Shown here: positions 52,184 to 63,147 of the stretch, in pieces | How the letters are laid out: every line of letters begins with the position of its first letter | How positions within the stretch are numbered: the first letter of the stretch is position 1 | From: Forficula auricularia | Lineage: Eukaryota; Arthropoda; Insecta; Dermaptera; Forficulidae | DNA length: 64,000 nucleotides | NCBI GenBank assembly: GCA_024734495.1 | Contig: JALMQS010000128.1 | Location: forward strand, 19,719,573 to 19,783,572 | Direction of reading: 5' to 3' | Made by a program: the position numbers and the translations under genes | Notes under the pieces: generated by a model | The model's database searches: none | Told to the model about the DNA's origin: nothing | Seen by the model: only the letters and a program-made list of their open reading frames with translations

Positions 52184-53530
52184 GTTTTTTTTTTTTAAAT
52201 GAAAATGATGGGAGATGGAGTTACACCATAAAGGTGCAACCCCTAAAGGCCTGGGTTGGCCCCTCCATCGTGAAAAGAAGAAGAAATAATTTTATTGGCT
52301 GGGCGGGGGTCGAAGGTATCTGTGAATAAGGGTCTTAAATAGATGAAGGTTATAAGTCCCGGGAAAGATGGTGGCAGGGAGCGAGTTCCAGTCTCTGGAG
52401 GTCATAGGGATAAAAGAGTTGGCGAAGGCGCTTGTTCGACTTTTATCCAATTTGACATCGAAGGGGTGCTGAGCGTTCGAAAACCGCGTGTTTCTCGTAA
52501 AGAGGGCTTTAGGGGGGATAGTTGATTTCAGCTCGACTGAACAGACACCGTGATAGTATCTGTAGTACAGGGAAAGGGCACAAAGGGTTCTTCGGTGAGC
52601 CAGGGAGTCCAGTGAGTTGGTTAGAGCCGGGTCTCCTATTAGTTTAATTGCTCGCTTCTGAATTGCATCCAGTGTAGCAAGATAATGCTTGGAGGCACCC
52701 CTCCACAGATGAGATCCATATTCGAGACAGGGGCGAATTTGAGCCTTATAAAGTATAAGAAGTTGACTGGGAGTATAACAGCGTCTAGACCTAAATAGGA
52801 GACCAAGCTTGCGGGCTGCAGCTTTAGCAGTGGTTGAGATATGGACATTCCATGAAAGGTCAGACCCTAGATTTACGCCTAGCATTGAAATTTTATCCCT
52901 GATTTCTAGTGAGTTTGGGTCGAATGATATGTTTGGGAGGTTTCTGTCGACGCCTAGAAATAAGGCAACACTGAGTTTTCACTGCATTGAAGTTAACTAA
53001 GTTTTGGGATCCCCAGTTTTTAAGTTTGCATAAGCCTAAATTAATTGAGGAGGCAATGTCTGCACGGTTTTTATGCGATGCAGGGGCGTTATGTATGGTG
53101 CTGTCATCTGCGTAACAATGTACCGGATTAGAGGACAAGTTTAGAAGGTCGTTGATATAGATAAAAAAAAGCGTATGGGAGATAACCGATCCCTGAGGAA
53201 CTCCAGCGTTGGTGTTGAAGGGGGAAGATGATATTCCATCAATGACAATCTTAATACTACGGTCTGAAAGAAAACTTTCGAACAACTTACAGAGTTTCGG
53301 TGCAAGGCCGACGGAGGTCAATTTGGCAAGAAGATTTTTGTGCCAGACCAAATCGAAGGCTTTTGAAATGTCTAAAGATACCGCGAGGATCTCATTCCTG
53401 GCCTCCAGGGTTTTATTTCAGATATGAGTTACATATGCTAGGATGACACCGGTGGTTCAAGCCCTTTGTCGTCCAGGTTTGAGTTGGACGCGAAATATGA
53501 GGCAAAAGCTTCGGCTTTGTCGGAGGCGTC
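52184..53530 (-). mobile_element. LINE A, 3' part
   Basis: Minus-strand LINE whose 5' part continues beyond a nested LINE (53531-54830) at 54840-56072. It ends in poly(A) (T-run 52184-52196). The 3' tail cttttcacgatggaggggcc..caggcctttagggg is shared with the SINE at 62.4 kb. Confidence 0.75.
52292..53510 (-). pseudogene. LINE A reverse transcriptase with internal deletion
   Basis: Reads DASDKAEAFASYFASNSNLD (linker before the reverse transcriptase) near 53520-53470. A deletion of the early blocks follows (EPPV joined to GVILAYVTHI), then a TGA or TAA, then VSLDISKAFDLVWHKNLLAKL near 53370. After that come AGVPQGSVISHTLF, the catalytic CYADDST near 53110, a frame change around 52890, and the C-terminal half MLGVNLGSDLSWNVHI to SRDWNSLPATIFPGTYN at 52885-52292, which is intact. 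A second paralogue at 56.1-57.97 kb has the complete reverse transcriptase and shows what is missing here (about 130 codons). Clade not assigned. Confidence 0.75.
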
Positions 53531-53744
53531 AATTGATTGATTGATTGATCTTTATTATTAGCCTTCTCGGCGATTTTTTTTTTACATTTATAGTTTTACA
53601 TTTATATTTTTACATATAGTTTGACATATTAATTTACAATTTTAGGTACAAGTAATATAATTCTTCACATTAACAGTTTCAATATAATAGGACATATTAA
53701 TAAAAAATGAGAAAGTGGAACAGGTAAAGAAAAGAAGATACCTA

Positions 53745-53990
53745 TGGTAGGTATTATGTCTCAACAGAATAAGAAAACACATCCCGGCCTATACAGCTTC
53801 CCTTATCTACAGAACAATAACATCGCCACATTCCATGTAGTGCCCGATAGTTCCGTATGTAAAACGGATTTTGACGGGCTACAAAAACCCCAGAATAAAG
53901 CAATGAGAAATACACCAAAGGGCAACAGGCACACCAAGCAAAACAATGTTTGGAGCATTTTAAAAGTTGTATTATATGATGTATAGCTAC
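53745..53990 (+). pseudogene. plus-strand fragment of a LINE C relative
   Basis: Reads STVCKTDFDGLQK-like, then KPQNKAMRNTPKGNRHTKQN, resembling the QNRAMRVIIQCNRYTRVEEM block of LINE C at 54.34 kb but in the opposite direction. No other part of the domain remains. Confidence 0.45.
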
Positions 53991-54049
53991 AATAGCTAAT
54001 AAAGATTATTATCTTTGTAAAATGTATTCTTTTAATTTTCGTTTAAATA

Positions 54050-54730
54050 TTATAAGACTGTCACATTGTTTTAACTCTGTTGGAATGTCATTATACATTT
54101 TTATGCCTTCATAAAATAAACTTTTTTGCGCACTTTTCGTTCTTCGAAATTGTATCATAATATTGTCTGCTTGCCTCGTTCGACCCCCACTAATACTATT
54201 TTATTTCCTAATTCTATGGGCAGCATTCCCTTTATAATTTTAAAAATAAAAATACAAACATTATAGTACAACCTTTGCCTTATAGACATAAATTGCAATA
54301 CTTGTAGCATTTCTTCCACCCTAGTATATCTATTACACTGTATTATTACTCTCATAGCTCGATTTTGCATTATCTGCAGCTTCGACAGCTGAGTCTCTCC
54401 CATCCCACTAACAACGTCGCACAATATTCAAAGTGTGGAGCTATAATTGATTTATAGACTATACATCTAGTATAGTCAGATATGCTATTTCCTATTCTGT
54501 TTAAGAAACTAATTTTTTCCCTATTTTCTTTAGCATGTAGTCGCAGTGATCATCAAATTTAAGTTCACTATCGATAATAACACAAAGATACTTTATCTTT
54601 TCCACGCGTTCTATTTCTGTGCCATCTAAACCTTTTAGTATTGTGTTTTTCCTCAGTTCTTTTCGCACACTTTTAATTAACATATATTTCGTCTTGGTAG
54701 CATTCATTTTCAGTCCATTAATATTCATCC
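54050..54730 (-). pseudogene. LINE C reverse transcriptase C-terminus
   Basis: Frames of 75 codons (54728-54501, KMNATKTKYMLIKSVRKEL, VEKIKYLCVIIDSELKFD) and 89 codons (54424-54155, LSKLQIMQNRAMRVIIQC, FIFKIIKGMLPIELGNKI) are the region after the FADD block of CR1/L2-like LINEs. A stop and a frame change separate them near 54430-54500. The catalytic core is not present. Confidence 0.65.
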
Positions 54731-54839
54731 ACTTTTCAATAATATGTAATACTTCATTCAGTCTCGTCTCAATCTCAGCTCAATGGCTACCGAGTTGTCG
54801 GAGAGATTGAGAGGGGGAAATGATGAGTTTGTAAAATTT

Positions 54840-55973
54840 CTTTTTACATACTTATCAAGGGACCAGAAGCTGCTATTCTGTCAGCTTTTTTCTGAATGAA
54901 GGACTTCATCGCATTTTCGATTGTTTTAACAGTGGGCGTGGGCTTTTGTGAGGAGAACGCGATTGTACTCTGATAGTGTCGAAGACCAATTATAGAAAGC
55001 GTGATTTTTTTATTTGACTGCTTCAGAGCAAGACTTATTGAACCAGGGCTTGGAGTCCTGTATTCCAGTTACCCGTTTGAAAGGGACATATAACTGGATG
55101 CCCATCTGAATCACTTCAGAGAATGCAGAGGCACATTCGGTGGCATTTTTGTTTTTGAAGCAGTAATCATTCCATGGGAATGAGCTGAAGAAGTTACTCA
55201 TTTCATCCCAGTTGGCTTTAAGAAAAAGCCTTATTTCTCTGGGGGTTGGGCAGGATAGAGCGGGTTTTACTAAGTCGATATGTGATTTTATTTTACGTAA
55301 ATTGTGGTTTGAGTTACCTAGAGGTGCAGAAATACTAAAAGAGAATTGAGAAGGGGCAGATGACAGAAAGAGGTCGAGATGTGAGGTATCGTTTGTGTTG
55401 TCCGGAATCCTAGTTGGGCGATCTATAATTTGGGTTAAGTCCCAAGAAGTTGCAAATAGGTGAGCAGCGTTGCCTTCAGAGGTATTGGATCTGGAGAATC
55501 TCAACCAGTCCTTATTGTTTACATTGAAGTCACATAAGAAAGAGACTTCAGAATTTGGAAAACGTGAAAGAATTTCATTCACACAATTGCCGAGATATTC
55601 GAAAAATTCGTTATATTTTCTATCATTAGGAGATCTATAGATTGTGCAGAGAAATCCACTTGTGGTCTTAGTATTAATTTTAAGCCATAATGCGTCATAA
55701 GCTTTTTTTCTACAAATCTAAGTCGTTCGCAGGGCGGAAGTTGGGGTGCAGAATATATTTTCCGAATTTGAGGTCTGGAGTATCGGATTTGTCTGTGTCA
55801 ATTTGGGTTTCACTGAGGGCCAAAATGGAGGGTTTTTCGTTTTCGAGATGCTGGAATACGGAAGTTTTATTGCTAAAGAGACCGCGAATATTGGAATAGT
55901 GGATGCTCAATGTAGACATTGAGCGAGAGGGTGTAAATGATTGAATAGAAAGAAAGAAAGAAATCGGAATCAC
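54840..55973 (-). pseudogene. LINE A endonuclease, broken
   Basis: N-terminal part at 55973-55710: LSIHYSNIRGLFSNKTSVF then ILALSETQID, the first endonuclease blocks. After a frame break near 55600-55710 the C-terminal part (55582-55010) reads SEVSFLCDFNVNNKDWLRFS, with a G-to-C change in the usual GDFN, and the linker to FKRVTGIQDSKPWFNK. About 54990-54850 continues (ENAMKSFIQKKADRIAASG) to the LINE C insertion. Confidence 0.7.
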
Positions 55974-56074
55974 AAGTCTGATCTCAGAAAGATAGATAAA
56001 ATCCAGTTTACTGAGTTTTAATAACTTGAGCAGTGATAATTCTCTGATCGATAATTAGGTTAACATTATCTCCC
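55974..56074. other. LINE A 5' part
   Basis: Short stretch between the endonuclease start and the poly(A) of LINE B. It contains aaagaaagaaagaaa. No open frame. Confidence 0.4.
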
Positions 56075-57975
56075 ACTTTTTTTTTAATGCAATAAAATGC
56101 AAGAAGGGGTGTACCAGTAAAGATGCAGCCCCTATGGATCTCGAAAGACCCTTGCATTACCGAAGAGAAGGGAAAGTTGATTAAGTGAGAGGGTGTAGAC
56201 GTAGGTGTCTATGCACTCCGGTTTTGAAGGTTTGAAGATTATAAGTGCTGGGAAAGATGGAGGCTGGGAGGGAGTTCCAGTTCCTTGAAGTCATGGGGAT
56301 ATATGAATTGGCGAATGAAGTGGTCCGGCACTTTTCTAATTTGACCGCGAAAGAGTGTTGGGAGTCGGCAAAACGCGTGCTACGTGCAAAGCATGCTTTG
56401 GGGGAATTATTGATTTTATCTCATCAGAGCACCTGCCGTGATAGTATCTATAGAAAAGGGAAAGGGCAGAGACATTTCTTCGATGAGCCAGCGAGTCGAG
56501 GGAGTCGGTGAGGGTAGAATCGTCAATTAGCCTGACGGCTCGTTTCTGAATTGCATCAAGGGTAGCAAGAGAATATTTTGAGGCTCCTCTCCATAGATGA
56601 GAGCCGTATTCGAGACAGGGGCGGATTTGGGCCTTGTAGATGGTGAGAAGTTGTGGGGGTTTGTAAAATCGCTTGGACCTGAATAAGAGGCCAATCTTCC
56701 TTGCTGTAGATTTCGCTACAGAGGAGATGTGTTCATTCCAAGACAGGTCAGATGCGACAGAGACGCCCAACATGGATAGGCTGTCACACATTTTCAGGGT
56801 ATTCGAATCGAAATGAATATCAGGGAAATCTTTATTTTCGCGCCTAGAAATTAGACAGCATTGAGTCTTGTTTGAATTAAAGTTAACTAAATTTTGAGAG
56901 CCCCATTTATTCAGTTTGTCTAGGTCGAGAGTAATTGAGGAGGCAACATTGATTCGATTATTCGGGAGTGCGGGTTTGCCGTGTAGAGTGCTATCGTCGG
57001 CGTAGCAATGAGTGGGGTTTGCCGTTTGATCAATAAGGTCGTTTATGTAAATTAGGAAGAGTGTGGAGGAGATTACGGAGCCTTGGGGAACACCAGAGTT
57101 TGTGGAGAACGATTCAGATGATGTCCCATCCACCACAACTTTTATACTTCGGTTTGTCAGAAAGCTTGCTATCCATTTGCGAAGTGTTGGTGAGAATCCA
57201 AAGGCTGGCAGTTTGGCAAGAAGATTTTTGTGCCAAACCTGGTCAAAGGCTTTGGAGATATCAAGGGCTACAGCGAGGGTTTCTTTTCCGGCCTCTAGGG
57301 AAATGTTCCAGGTGTGGGTGACATAGGTTAGGATGTCGCCTGTAGAACGATTTTGTCTGAATCCATATTGCCTATCGTGAATTAATTTATTGTTTTCTAA
57401 GTGATGAAGGACGTGTTGGTTTATGACTAATTCCATTATTTTGGAAAGAACAGAGGTGATCGAGATAGGCCTGTAATTAGAGATTTGTGAAGAGTCTCCT
57501 TTTTTAGGAATAGGTGTGACTCTGGCTATTTTCCAGCTTTTGGGGAATATGCCCGATTCGTAAGAGAGTTGGAATAGCTTGGATAAGATAGGGGCAAGTT
57601 CAGGGGCGCATTTTTTAATGAGAATTGGTGGGATGTTATCCGGGCCAGCGGCGGATTTGGAATTTAATTTATCAATGGCTTTTATGATTATTTGGGGTCT
57701 GAAAATTATTTTGCCCATGAGGTTGGTTTGGGGGGTATAAGTGGGCGGGTTAAGCCCTTTGTCATCTAGAGTGGAGTTAGTTGCGAAATAGGAGGCTAGT
57801 GATTCGGCTTTTTCAGCGGGGGTCGTGGCTACTGAACCATTTGGGTGAAAGAGGGGCGGAAGTGAGGGAGACGCGAAGTTTCTATTTATTGCCTTGTGTA
57901 ACGAGAAAAAGGCCCGTTTTCCATTGGGGCAAGATGCGAGACGGTCAGCTATCCTCTGGTGGAACTTAATTATTT
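56075..57975 (-). mobile_element. LINE B, 5'-truncated paralogue of LINE A
   Basis: Ends in poly(A) (T-run 56077-56086) directly against the start of LINE A. Truncated at about 57975 inside the linker before the reverse transcriptase. Its tail (gggtgtaccagtaaagatgcagcccctatgg, split here) is related to that of LINE A. Confidence 0.75.
56336..57966 (-). CDS. LINE B reverse transcriptase, open frame
   Basis: Open from about 57966 without an ATG: KFHQRIADRLASCPNGKR, then ASYFATNSTLDDKGLNPP. The complete reverse transcriptase follows: SKSAAGPDNIPPILIKK, ISNYRPISITSVLSKI, YGFRQNRSTGDILTYVTH, VALDISKAFDQVWHK (first aspartate), SGVPQGSVISSTLFLIYIND, HCYADDSTLH (catalytic YADD), MLGVSVASDLSWNEHI and PCLEYGSHLWRGASKYS. 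At about 56390 the frame shifts: LINE A's homologous FARNTRFS..QHPF is read here out of frame, so the last 60 or so residues are lost. The first methionine is at 57718. Truncation of the 5' end explains why no start is present. Confidence 0.8.
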
Positions 57976-58205
57976 AGGTTGTACCTGTAGGGAAAGAAAT
58001 GATATATCATTTACTTAATTACTACTTAGGCTTAATAAAAAAAAAAAAATGACAAAATAAATGAAAAAAAAAATTGAATATTCAAACACCACTAACATTC
58101 TGAGGTATATGAGTCAACACTTGACTAGGATGTAGTAGTCGGTTGCCACAGGATACTTCTCCCATAAGAAATGAAAGGAATTTTTCTGTTTTTGGTTCTT
58201 AATAT
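57976..58205. other. spacer
   Basis: No gene recognised. The upstream part of the P-type transposase is not here. Confidence 0.4.
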
Positions 58206-58262
58206 TTTATTCAAGAGACGTTTCAACAAGTATGCATTGTCATCATCAGTCTAAAAAGTAGA
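58206..58262 (-). ncRNA. hammerhead-type ribozyme motif
   Basis: Minus strand: CTGATGA, a GACAA/TTGTT stem II (one G-U pair) with a seven-base loop, GAAA, CG-TC, and AGA/TCT as stem I. The core is intact. It presumably marks the end of another PLE; no coding sequence is adjacent. Confidence 0.6.
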
Positions 58263-58550
58263 TTAAAACAAGGAGCATGAGTATAAAATTTGTCAATAAA
58301 GAGCAACCATGCAAAGTCACATTAATTATTATATGATAATTATACATAAGTAAAATTAAAATTAAAATTAAAATTAATTTATACCTATTTTGTTTTTTAC
58401 ATCGAGTCATAGTCAGTTTAGTACAATTTTTATCATAATAAAATAAAAAAAATTGAAATTAAAATATAAATAAATATATTAATAATAGTTCGTAAGAAAA
58501 TAAAGAAAAAAGAAAAATTATAATTTAGAAAATAATTAAAAGTAAAAAAT
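58263..58550. other. AT-rich spacer
   Basis: No gene recognised. It may be the body of the PLE terminal repeat belonging to the motif at 58.2 kb. An (aaaatt)n stretch lies near 58345-58375. Confidence 0.35.
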
Positions 58551-58561
58551 AAACATGCAAT

Positions 58562-58789
58562 CATCATCATCATCATCATCAGCCTGTCGATAGCGACAAT
58601 CCACTGCTGAATATTGGCCTCTTCCATCAAATGGAAGGGGTTGGCATTAAGTCACCACGCTTGCCAGACGGATTGGTGACTAGGAATCAGATTATAGCCG
58701 GTCAAATATCAATGCAGGGACTCGGACTCGAACCCGGGACTCCTGCTTAGAAGGCTAGTGTCTTTAAGCTCTCGGCTAATCAGATTCTC
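58562..58789 (-). mobile_element. tRNA-derived SINE with (ATG)n tail
   Basis: On the minus strand: a tRNA-like head with box B GGTTCGAGTCC near 58728-58718, a body, and a (TGA/ATG)n tail, seen as (cat)n at 58562-58580. Flanked by the exact 11-mer aaacatgcaat at 58551-58561 and 58790-58800. The body phrase near 58600-58620 (ccactgctgaatattggcct) resembles common insect SINE tails. Confidence 0.8.
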
Positions 58790-58800
58790 AAACATGCAAT

Positions 58801-59880
58801 AATGAATAAATAATATAATTAATAAAATTAAAAATTATTTCAAAATTGTATCAACCTTATTTAAAATGCAATGTATTAAAGAGAGAAAAAAGTCAATTGT
58901 AATTCGAAACTTATGGTTTGTGAGATGATCAACTTGTCTTCAACACAATGTAACGAATTGAAATAAAATAAAAATAAAATAAGTGGAAATGTTAAACCAA
59001 TTATTAGATTGGCCAAACAAATAATAACAGATATTAATTAAATTACGAAGATTAAAAATTAAATAAATTATATCACTAGAAAGAGGAATTTTTAACGAAT
59101 AGTTTGATGTAAAATAATTAGAAAGTTTTGAAAATTAGACCACTCAAAAAAACATTCAAATGCGGAGCAAATAAAAAGCGAGTCTATTTGTTACTTACAA
59201 AGGAATGGGATTTTTTTTCAAAATGCAGTTCACATAAGGCTGCGTTTTTTGGCAAGTTTGATGTATTTTTTTGTTGATTCAATGTAATTAGAGAATGCAC
59301 CCATTTCTCTCAAAGTTCAGGATCCTTTGGAAACCTATGTCATTATAGATATAAGTAAAAAGTTAATTTTTTTAAGGTTATATAGGAAATGATTAAGATG
59401 ATGGATGAATTTTTAGTTTTAGCTCAAAGGGTTAGTTAGAAGGATATTCGCCGGGCTTGGATGGGAGATGATCTTCAGAGATTAATATCTCTTTTGGCGC
59501 CGTAAAGCCAGAAAATGCTATTTAAAATACGAATTTGTACAGAGGCGGTAGAAATATGTTTTACCAAAAATATTGGCCTTTGTAGGCGGTAGAAAATTGC
59601 TTTGAATAAAATATTGGCACAAAGCCCGCATTTATTGCCTTTTCATTACAGAACGTGTATACAATTACTTCTTCGCTTCCGAGCCATGACATAGACACAA
59701 GCCGTCTCTTTACTAAATCGTTCCCAGGTAATCACCTCGGAGAGTTGTCTCCTTCAATGAGATTCAACAACTGGCTTTGATAAAATATAAACATATTCAA
59801 AATTCGATATTAATGTCCTCTAAATCTCTTGAAACGACAAAAATAAAATTACAGCTAAAAAATAACCAAAACCTTTATCT
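58801..59880. other. AT-rich spacer
   Basis: No gene recognised. 59510-59600 contains two similar phrases (gaggcggtagaaatatg / taggcggtagaaaattg), a short local duplication. Confidence 0.4.
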
Positions 59881-59959
59881 TGTTTCTGCATAAAGCTCTT
59901 GTAAATATAATAGTGTATTTCTAAACAAATTAGAAAATGTATTCGATATTTTACAATTA

Positions 59960-60370
59960 GACAGACCAGAAAATTACTACTATCTTGCAGGGGATTTAAA
60001 CGCCAAGCACATCACTTCGAGCGATAGTTGCAATAATCAAAGGGGAAACAAACTAAAAAATGGATTGATGATAATGAAATCAAATACAAATTAATAATAT
60101 TTCAATTAGAATATCCCTCATTTCCCAGTGGCGGCTTCTTCTTAGATTTAATCCTACTAGATGCAAGATTAATAATTTCAAACAAAATAAACCACAACAA
60201 GGTGCCCAACATTCCTTATGACAGTGACCACAACGGCTTAATTGCTAACGTCTACTTAAATCAGAACGAAGTTCTTGAGCTAGAATTAAAAACTGACTCC
60301 AACAAATTTAATTTTAAAAATACAAACTGGCATCATTTTGGAAATTACTTAAATAAATACTGCTAATTAA
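59960..60370 (+). pseudogene. LINE D endonuclease remnant
   Basis: YYYLAGDLNAKHITSSDSC and, after one frame change, GGFFLDLILLDARLI and YDSDHNGLIANVYL mark the last three endonuclease blocks (GDLNAKH, LD.IL, SDH). Then FNFKNTNWHHFGNYL of the linker, and a stop. Confidence 0.65.
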
Positions 60371-60460
60371 ACTTATCATCATCTAGGAATCTAAATAACA
60401 ATGAAATCGAACAAAATATATGTAAATAAACTTTTTTTATTGAGATTTTCATCTATCAAT

Positions 60461-60472
60461 AATTACCAATTT
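60461..60472. repeat. left target duplication of LINE 3'-end insert
   Basis: aattaccaattt, repeated at 60993-61004. Joining at this duplication restores the reading NNYQF|GFKYKH, the expected QFGF block of the reverse transcriptase. Confidence 0.75.
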
Positions 60473-60992
60473 TTTTTCTGCCCAAATTTTTCAAACTTAA
60501 ATAATCTCAGAGTCAAAATCAGCCCCAACTTTCGCGATCCTCCAGTACTTGGAAAGCTGGTGGAGTCGCCAACAAAATCAACAATAAAGTTAATTTCGGA
60601 ATTCATAAAACTTTCCAAAATATTAATCTAAAAGGTGAAATGTGCGAGTTTGTATATACTTATATGTGTAAAATCTTAATACTTGTAGATGGATTGCTGG
60701 AGCGGTATTTATGTGTATTTTTATATTTGTATTTGTATTGTATTTTGTTGTGTTTTGTATTTGATATTGTATTGTATTTTGCATTGTATTGTATTTTAGT
60801 ATTGTATTGTATTTTGTATTGTAGTGTATTTTGTATGGTATTGTATTTTGTATTGTAATTTATTTTGTATTGTATTGTTTATGTACTATATTTGTATTCC
60901 ATTTTTTATGTTATCAATTCAATTTTAATTGTAAAAATCTGTATCTGATGGCTAAAAGGCCAGGGATGAATAAATAAAAAAAAAAGAAAAAA
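60473..60992 (+). mobile_element. LINE 3' end inserted into LINE D
   Basis: A 520-bp 5'-truncated insert ending in gccagggatgaataaataaa and poly(A), with a 12-bp target duplication. 60715-60890 is a low-complexity run of (gtattgtattttg)-like units. Confidence 0.7.
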
Positions 60993-61004
60993 AATTACCA
61001 ATTT

Positions 61005-62160
61005 GGCTTCAAATACAAACACTTCCACTGCATTCATGCAATTACAAAATTAGTTTCTGATATATATTGGTATTTAAATGACAACCATTGTGTTGGAGCG
61101 TGCTTAATAGATGTAGAAAGCTTTTGATACCGTTTGGAGAGAAGCACTAATTTATAAATTATTAAAAAAAGGCTTCAACAAAAACCTCATTAAAATGATT
61201 TGGAATATGATAGAAGAAAGGACATGTGTAATTTCAAACAAAAGAAAAGAATCTTCTATGATATTCAAGATCAAAAATGGTCTCCAGCAGGGAACCGTAA
61301 ACTCTCCTGTCATATTCAATATATATATCAGCAATATCCTAGAACGATTTGAATTAAATAAAGCAAAAGACAAAGGAGCTCTGGCCTTTGCGGACGATCT
61401 AATTGTTTATTATCAGGTAAAAAACGAAGTGAAATCAATCAAAAATTAGAAATCTTAGTTAACAAAAATCATTCTTACTACGACACATGGTAATTAAAAA
61501 TCAACATCAATAAATGTGAAACGATATTAATTCGACTCCCAATCAGTAATGGTAATCGGGACCTACAAAAAAATTGGAAAAAATTTCAAATCAAAGTCAA
61601 TAATCAAATCATCCCACATAACAAAATTGTAAAATATTTAGGAATAGAATTAGATGAGCGAATGCTCTTTAATAAACACCTCGAAAACAAATGATAAAGG
61701 CCAGAGGCTGCCTTCATGGGACTAAAAAAATTATTCTACTCTCAGTACTTCGATCCAAAATTAAAAATATTAAGCTACACCACCATCATTAGACCTATAA
61801 TCTCATACGGTTGCAGCATCTTGTTCAACCAGAGTGCATCTATGATGGGAGACAATTGAAATTTTTGAAAGAAAAATGTCTTAGAGCCCACCTAAATACC
61901 TACAGAAGCCCAGAACAAATTTTTTTAAATACGTAAGCAACAAAAAATTATATAAATTAGCTAATATTAACAGATTCGACTGCTTCATAATCAAACTAAT
62001 TCGAAATTATTATATCCAAATAGTCAACATCCAAGAAAATAGCCTCAACTTTGGATCCGTATATCCAAATGAAAGTTACCATATTTCAAAAAAACTCTAA
62101 GCTCTAGCTATATCCCCCCAGAAGCATTCCCATACCTGGATGCCTATATAATTTTTCACA
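61005..62160 (+). pseudogene. LINE D reverse transcriptase remnant
   Basis: Blocks in order: GFKYKHFHCIHAITKLVSD, VGACLIDVEKAFDTVWRE after a frame change (61100-61140), LIKMIWNMIEERTCV, KNGLQQGTVNSPVIFNIY (61275-61325), ALAFADDLIVYY (catalytic FADD, 61380-61415), then a stop. Near 61620 IVKYLGIELDERMLFNKHLE and near 61790 IRPIISYGCSILFN continue in other frames. Many stops and shifts are present. Confidence 0.7.
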
Positions 62161-62376
62161 TCTATAGAAGAAAAAATGACAAAATCATCACTTCTTAGAC
62201 AGCAGAAAGGCATTGGGGATATAGCCAGGAAATATCTGATAAGGTCAGGAAGGAGACGGTTTGTCCCAAAAATGCTGGTGGCTTGACCAATAAATAATTA
62301 ATAATAAATATAAATGTATTATTTATTTAGCTTGCTTATTTATTTTTATTTAAATGTCAGTGTTTATTTATTTGTC

Positions 62377-62752
62377 AGTCCGCCTCGGTGGTGTAATGGT
62401 CAGAACAATTGACTGGCAACCCGGAGGTCTCGGGTTCGATTCCCGGCTATACCCAGACATTTTTTCTGTAAGTATAGGGTCTGGTAATAAAAATTAAGTG
62501 GGAGATAAATTTAACCGAATTTATCGCGCGGAGGATTTACCACTGCTCGAAGCCCCTAAAACCTTGGTAAATTGGATATTGAATTGTATCTAAGTTTCTG
62601 AGATTGGCTCGTGATCCCGGCTTCTTTTCCTTCTGCTCTGTTCTTTTCACGATTGAGGGGCCAGTCCATACAGGCCTTTAGGGGATCCACCTTCTGGTGT
62701 ATCTCCTTCTCTCATCAATATCATTAAAAAAAAAAAAAAAAAAAAAAAAAAG
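62377..62752 (+). mobile_element. tRNA-derived SINE sharing its tail with LINE A
   Basis: The head has TGGTGTAATGGTCAGAAC (box A) and GGTTCGATTCC (box B), so it is transcribed by RNA polymerase III if active. After a unique body the 3' part (62635-62725: cttttcacgattgaggggcc, caggcctttagggg) is clearly related to the 3' end of LINE A (52205-52290, minus strand), followed by a 25-bp poly(A). SINEs commonly borrow the 3' end of the LINE that mobilises them. No clear target duplication was found. Confidence 0.8.
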
Positions 62753-63099
62753 TAAGTGGAGTGAATGAGTATGATAAAAAAAGGTCAAACTTGACCGAGC
62801 CATTGTATAAATTCCTTCTCTTCATCCCTTTTGTAAATAATTTCCCAAAGAAATAATAAGAACTAAAGCCAATTTCCTTGTAAAACAAAAAAAATGTTAT
62901 ATCCCTATCCCTTAATTTAAGAAGGGAAAAACCCGAAAATGTATGTAAATAAGTAAATAATATATTAATTAATAACTACGAATACATTGTATGTAATGTA
63001 GATTAAACTTAAAAATAATATTCCATATCCCGGAGTGTTAGGGATATTATTGTAAAAAAATGTATATAAATCTTTTTGGCTAATAAACAATTAAAAAAA
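62753..63099 (+). other. possible LINE 3' untranslated region
   Basis: AT-rich, ending ctaataaacaattaaaaaaa. It contains a 16-bp inverted pair (atatcccta../tagggatat near 62900 and 63048). Its place after LINE D suggests its 3' region, interrupted by the SINE. Confidence 0.35.
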
Positions 63100-63100
63100 A

Positions 63101-63147
63101 CCTCGGAATCAAGCTAGCCCGGGTTCAAGCCCCACTCTCGGCAATCC
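63101..63147 (+). repeat. tRNA 3'-half-like segment
   Basis: gcccgggttcaagccccact has a box B and a T-arm-like pairing, but no D arm or anticodon arm precedes it. Likely a SINE remnant. Confidence 0.35.

Larger units (their letters stand above)
53531..54830 (-). mobile_element. LINE C, nested in LINE A
   Basis: A 5'-truncated LINE with (TCAA)n end (caattgattgattgattga at 53531-53550) inserted in the linker of LINE A: codons on both sides of it belong to LINE A. It carries a decayed reverse-transcriptase C-terminus and, inside its 3' region, a plus-strand fragment of a related LINE. Confidence 0.7.
59930..62290 (+). mobile_element. LINE D, broken (I-superfamily-like)
   Basis: A decayed plus-strand LINE with endonuclease (59960-60370) and reverse-transcriptase parts (61000-61900). 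The reverse transcriptase shows the unusual GLQQGTVNSP block, where most LINEs have G(V/I)PQGS. The region between the two is deleted, and another LINE end is inserted at 60473-60992. Confidence 0.65.

Noticed and set aside
60640..60858. 72-codon frame rich in leucine, cysteine and tyrosine resembling a membrane protein
   Set aside because: It is a translation of (gtattgtattttg)-like low-complexity sequence in a LINE 3' end.
62377..62452. Possible functional tRNA gene with box A and box B
   Set aside because: The cloverleaf arms do not pair convincingly and a SINE body with poly(A) follows, so it is the head of a SINE. The same reasoning applies to the tRNA-like parts at 3.7, 5.2, 9.1, 58.7 and 63.1 kb.
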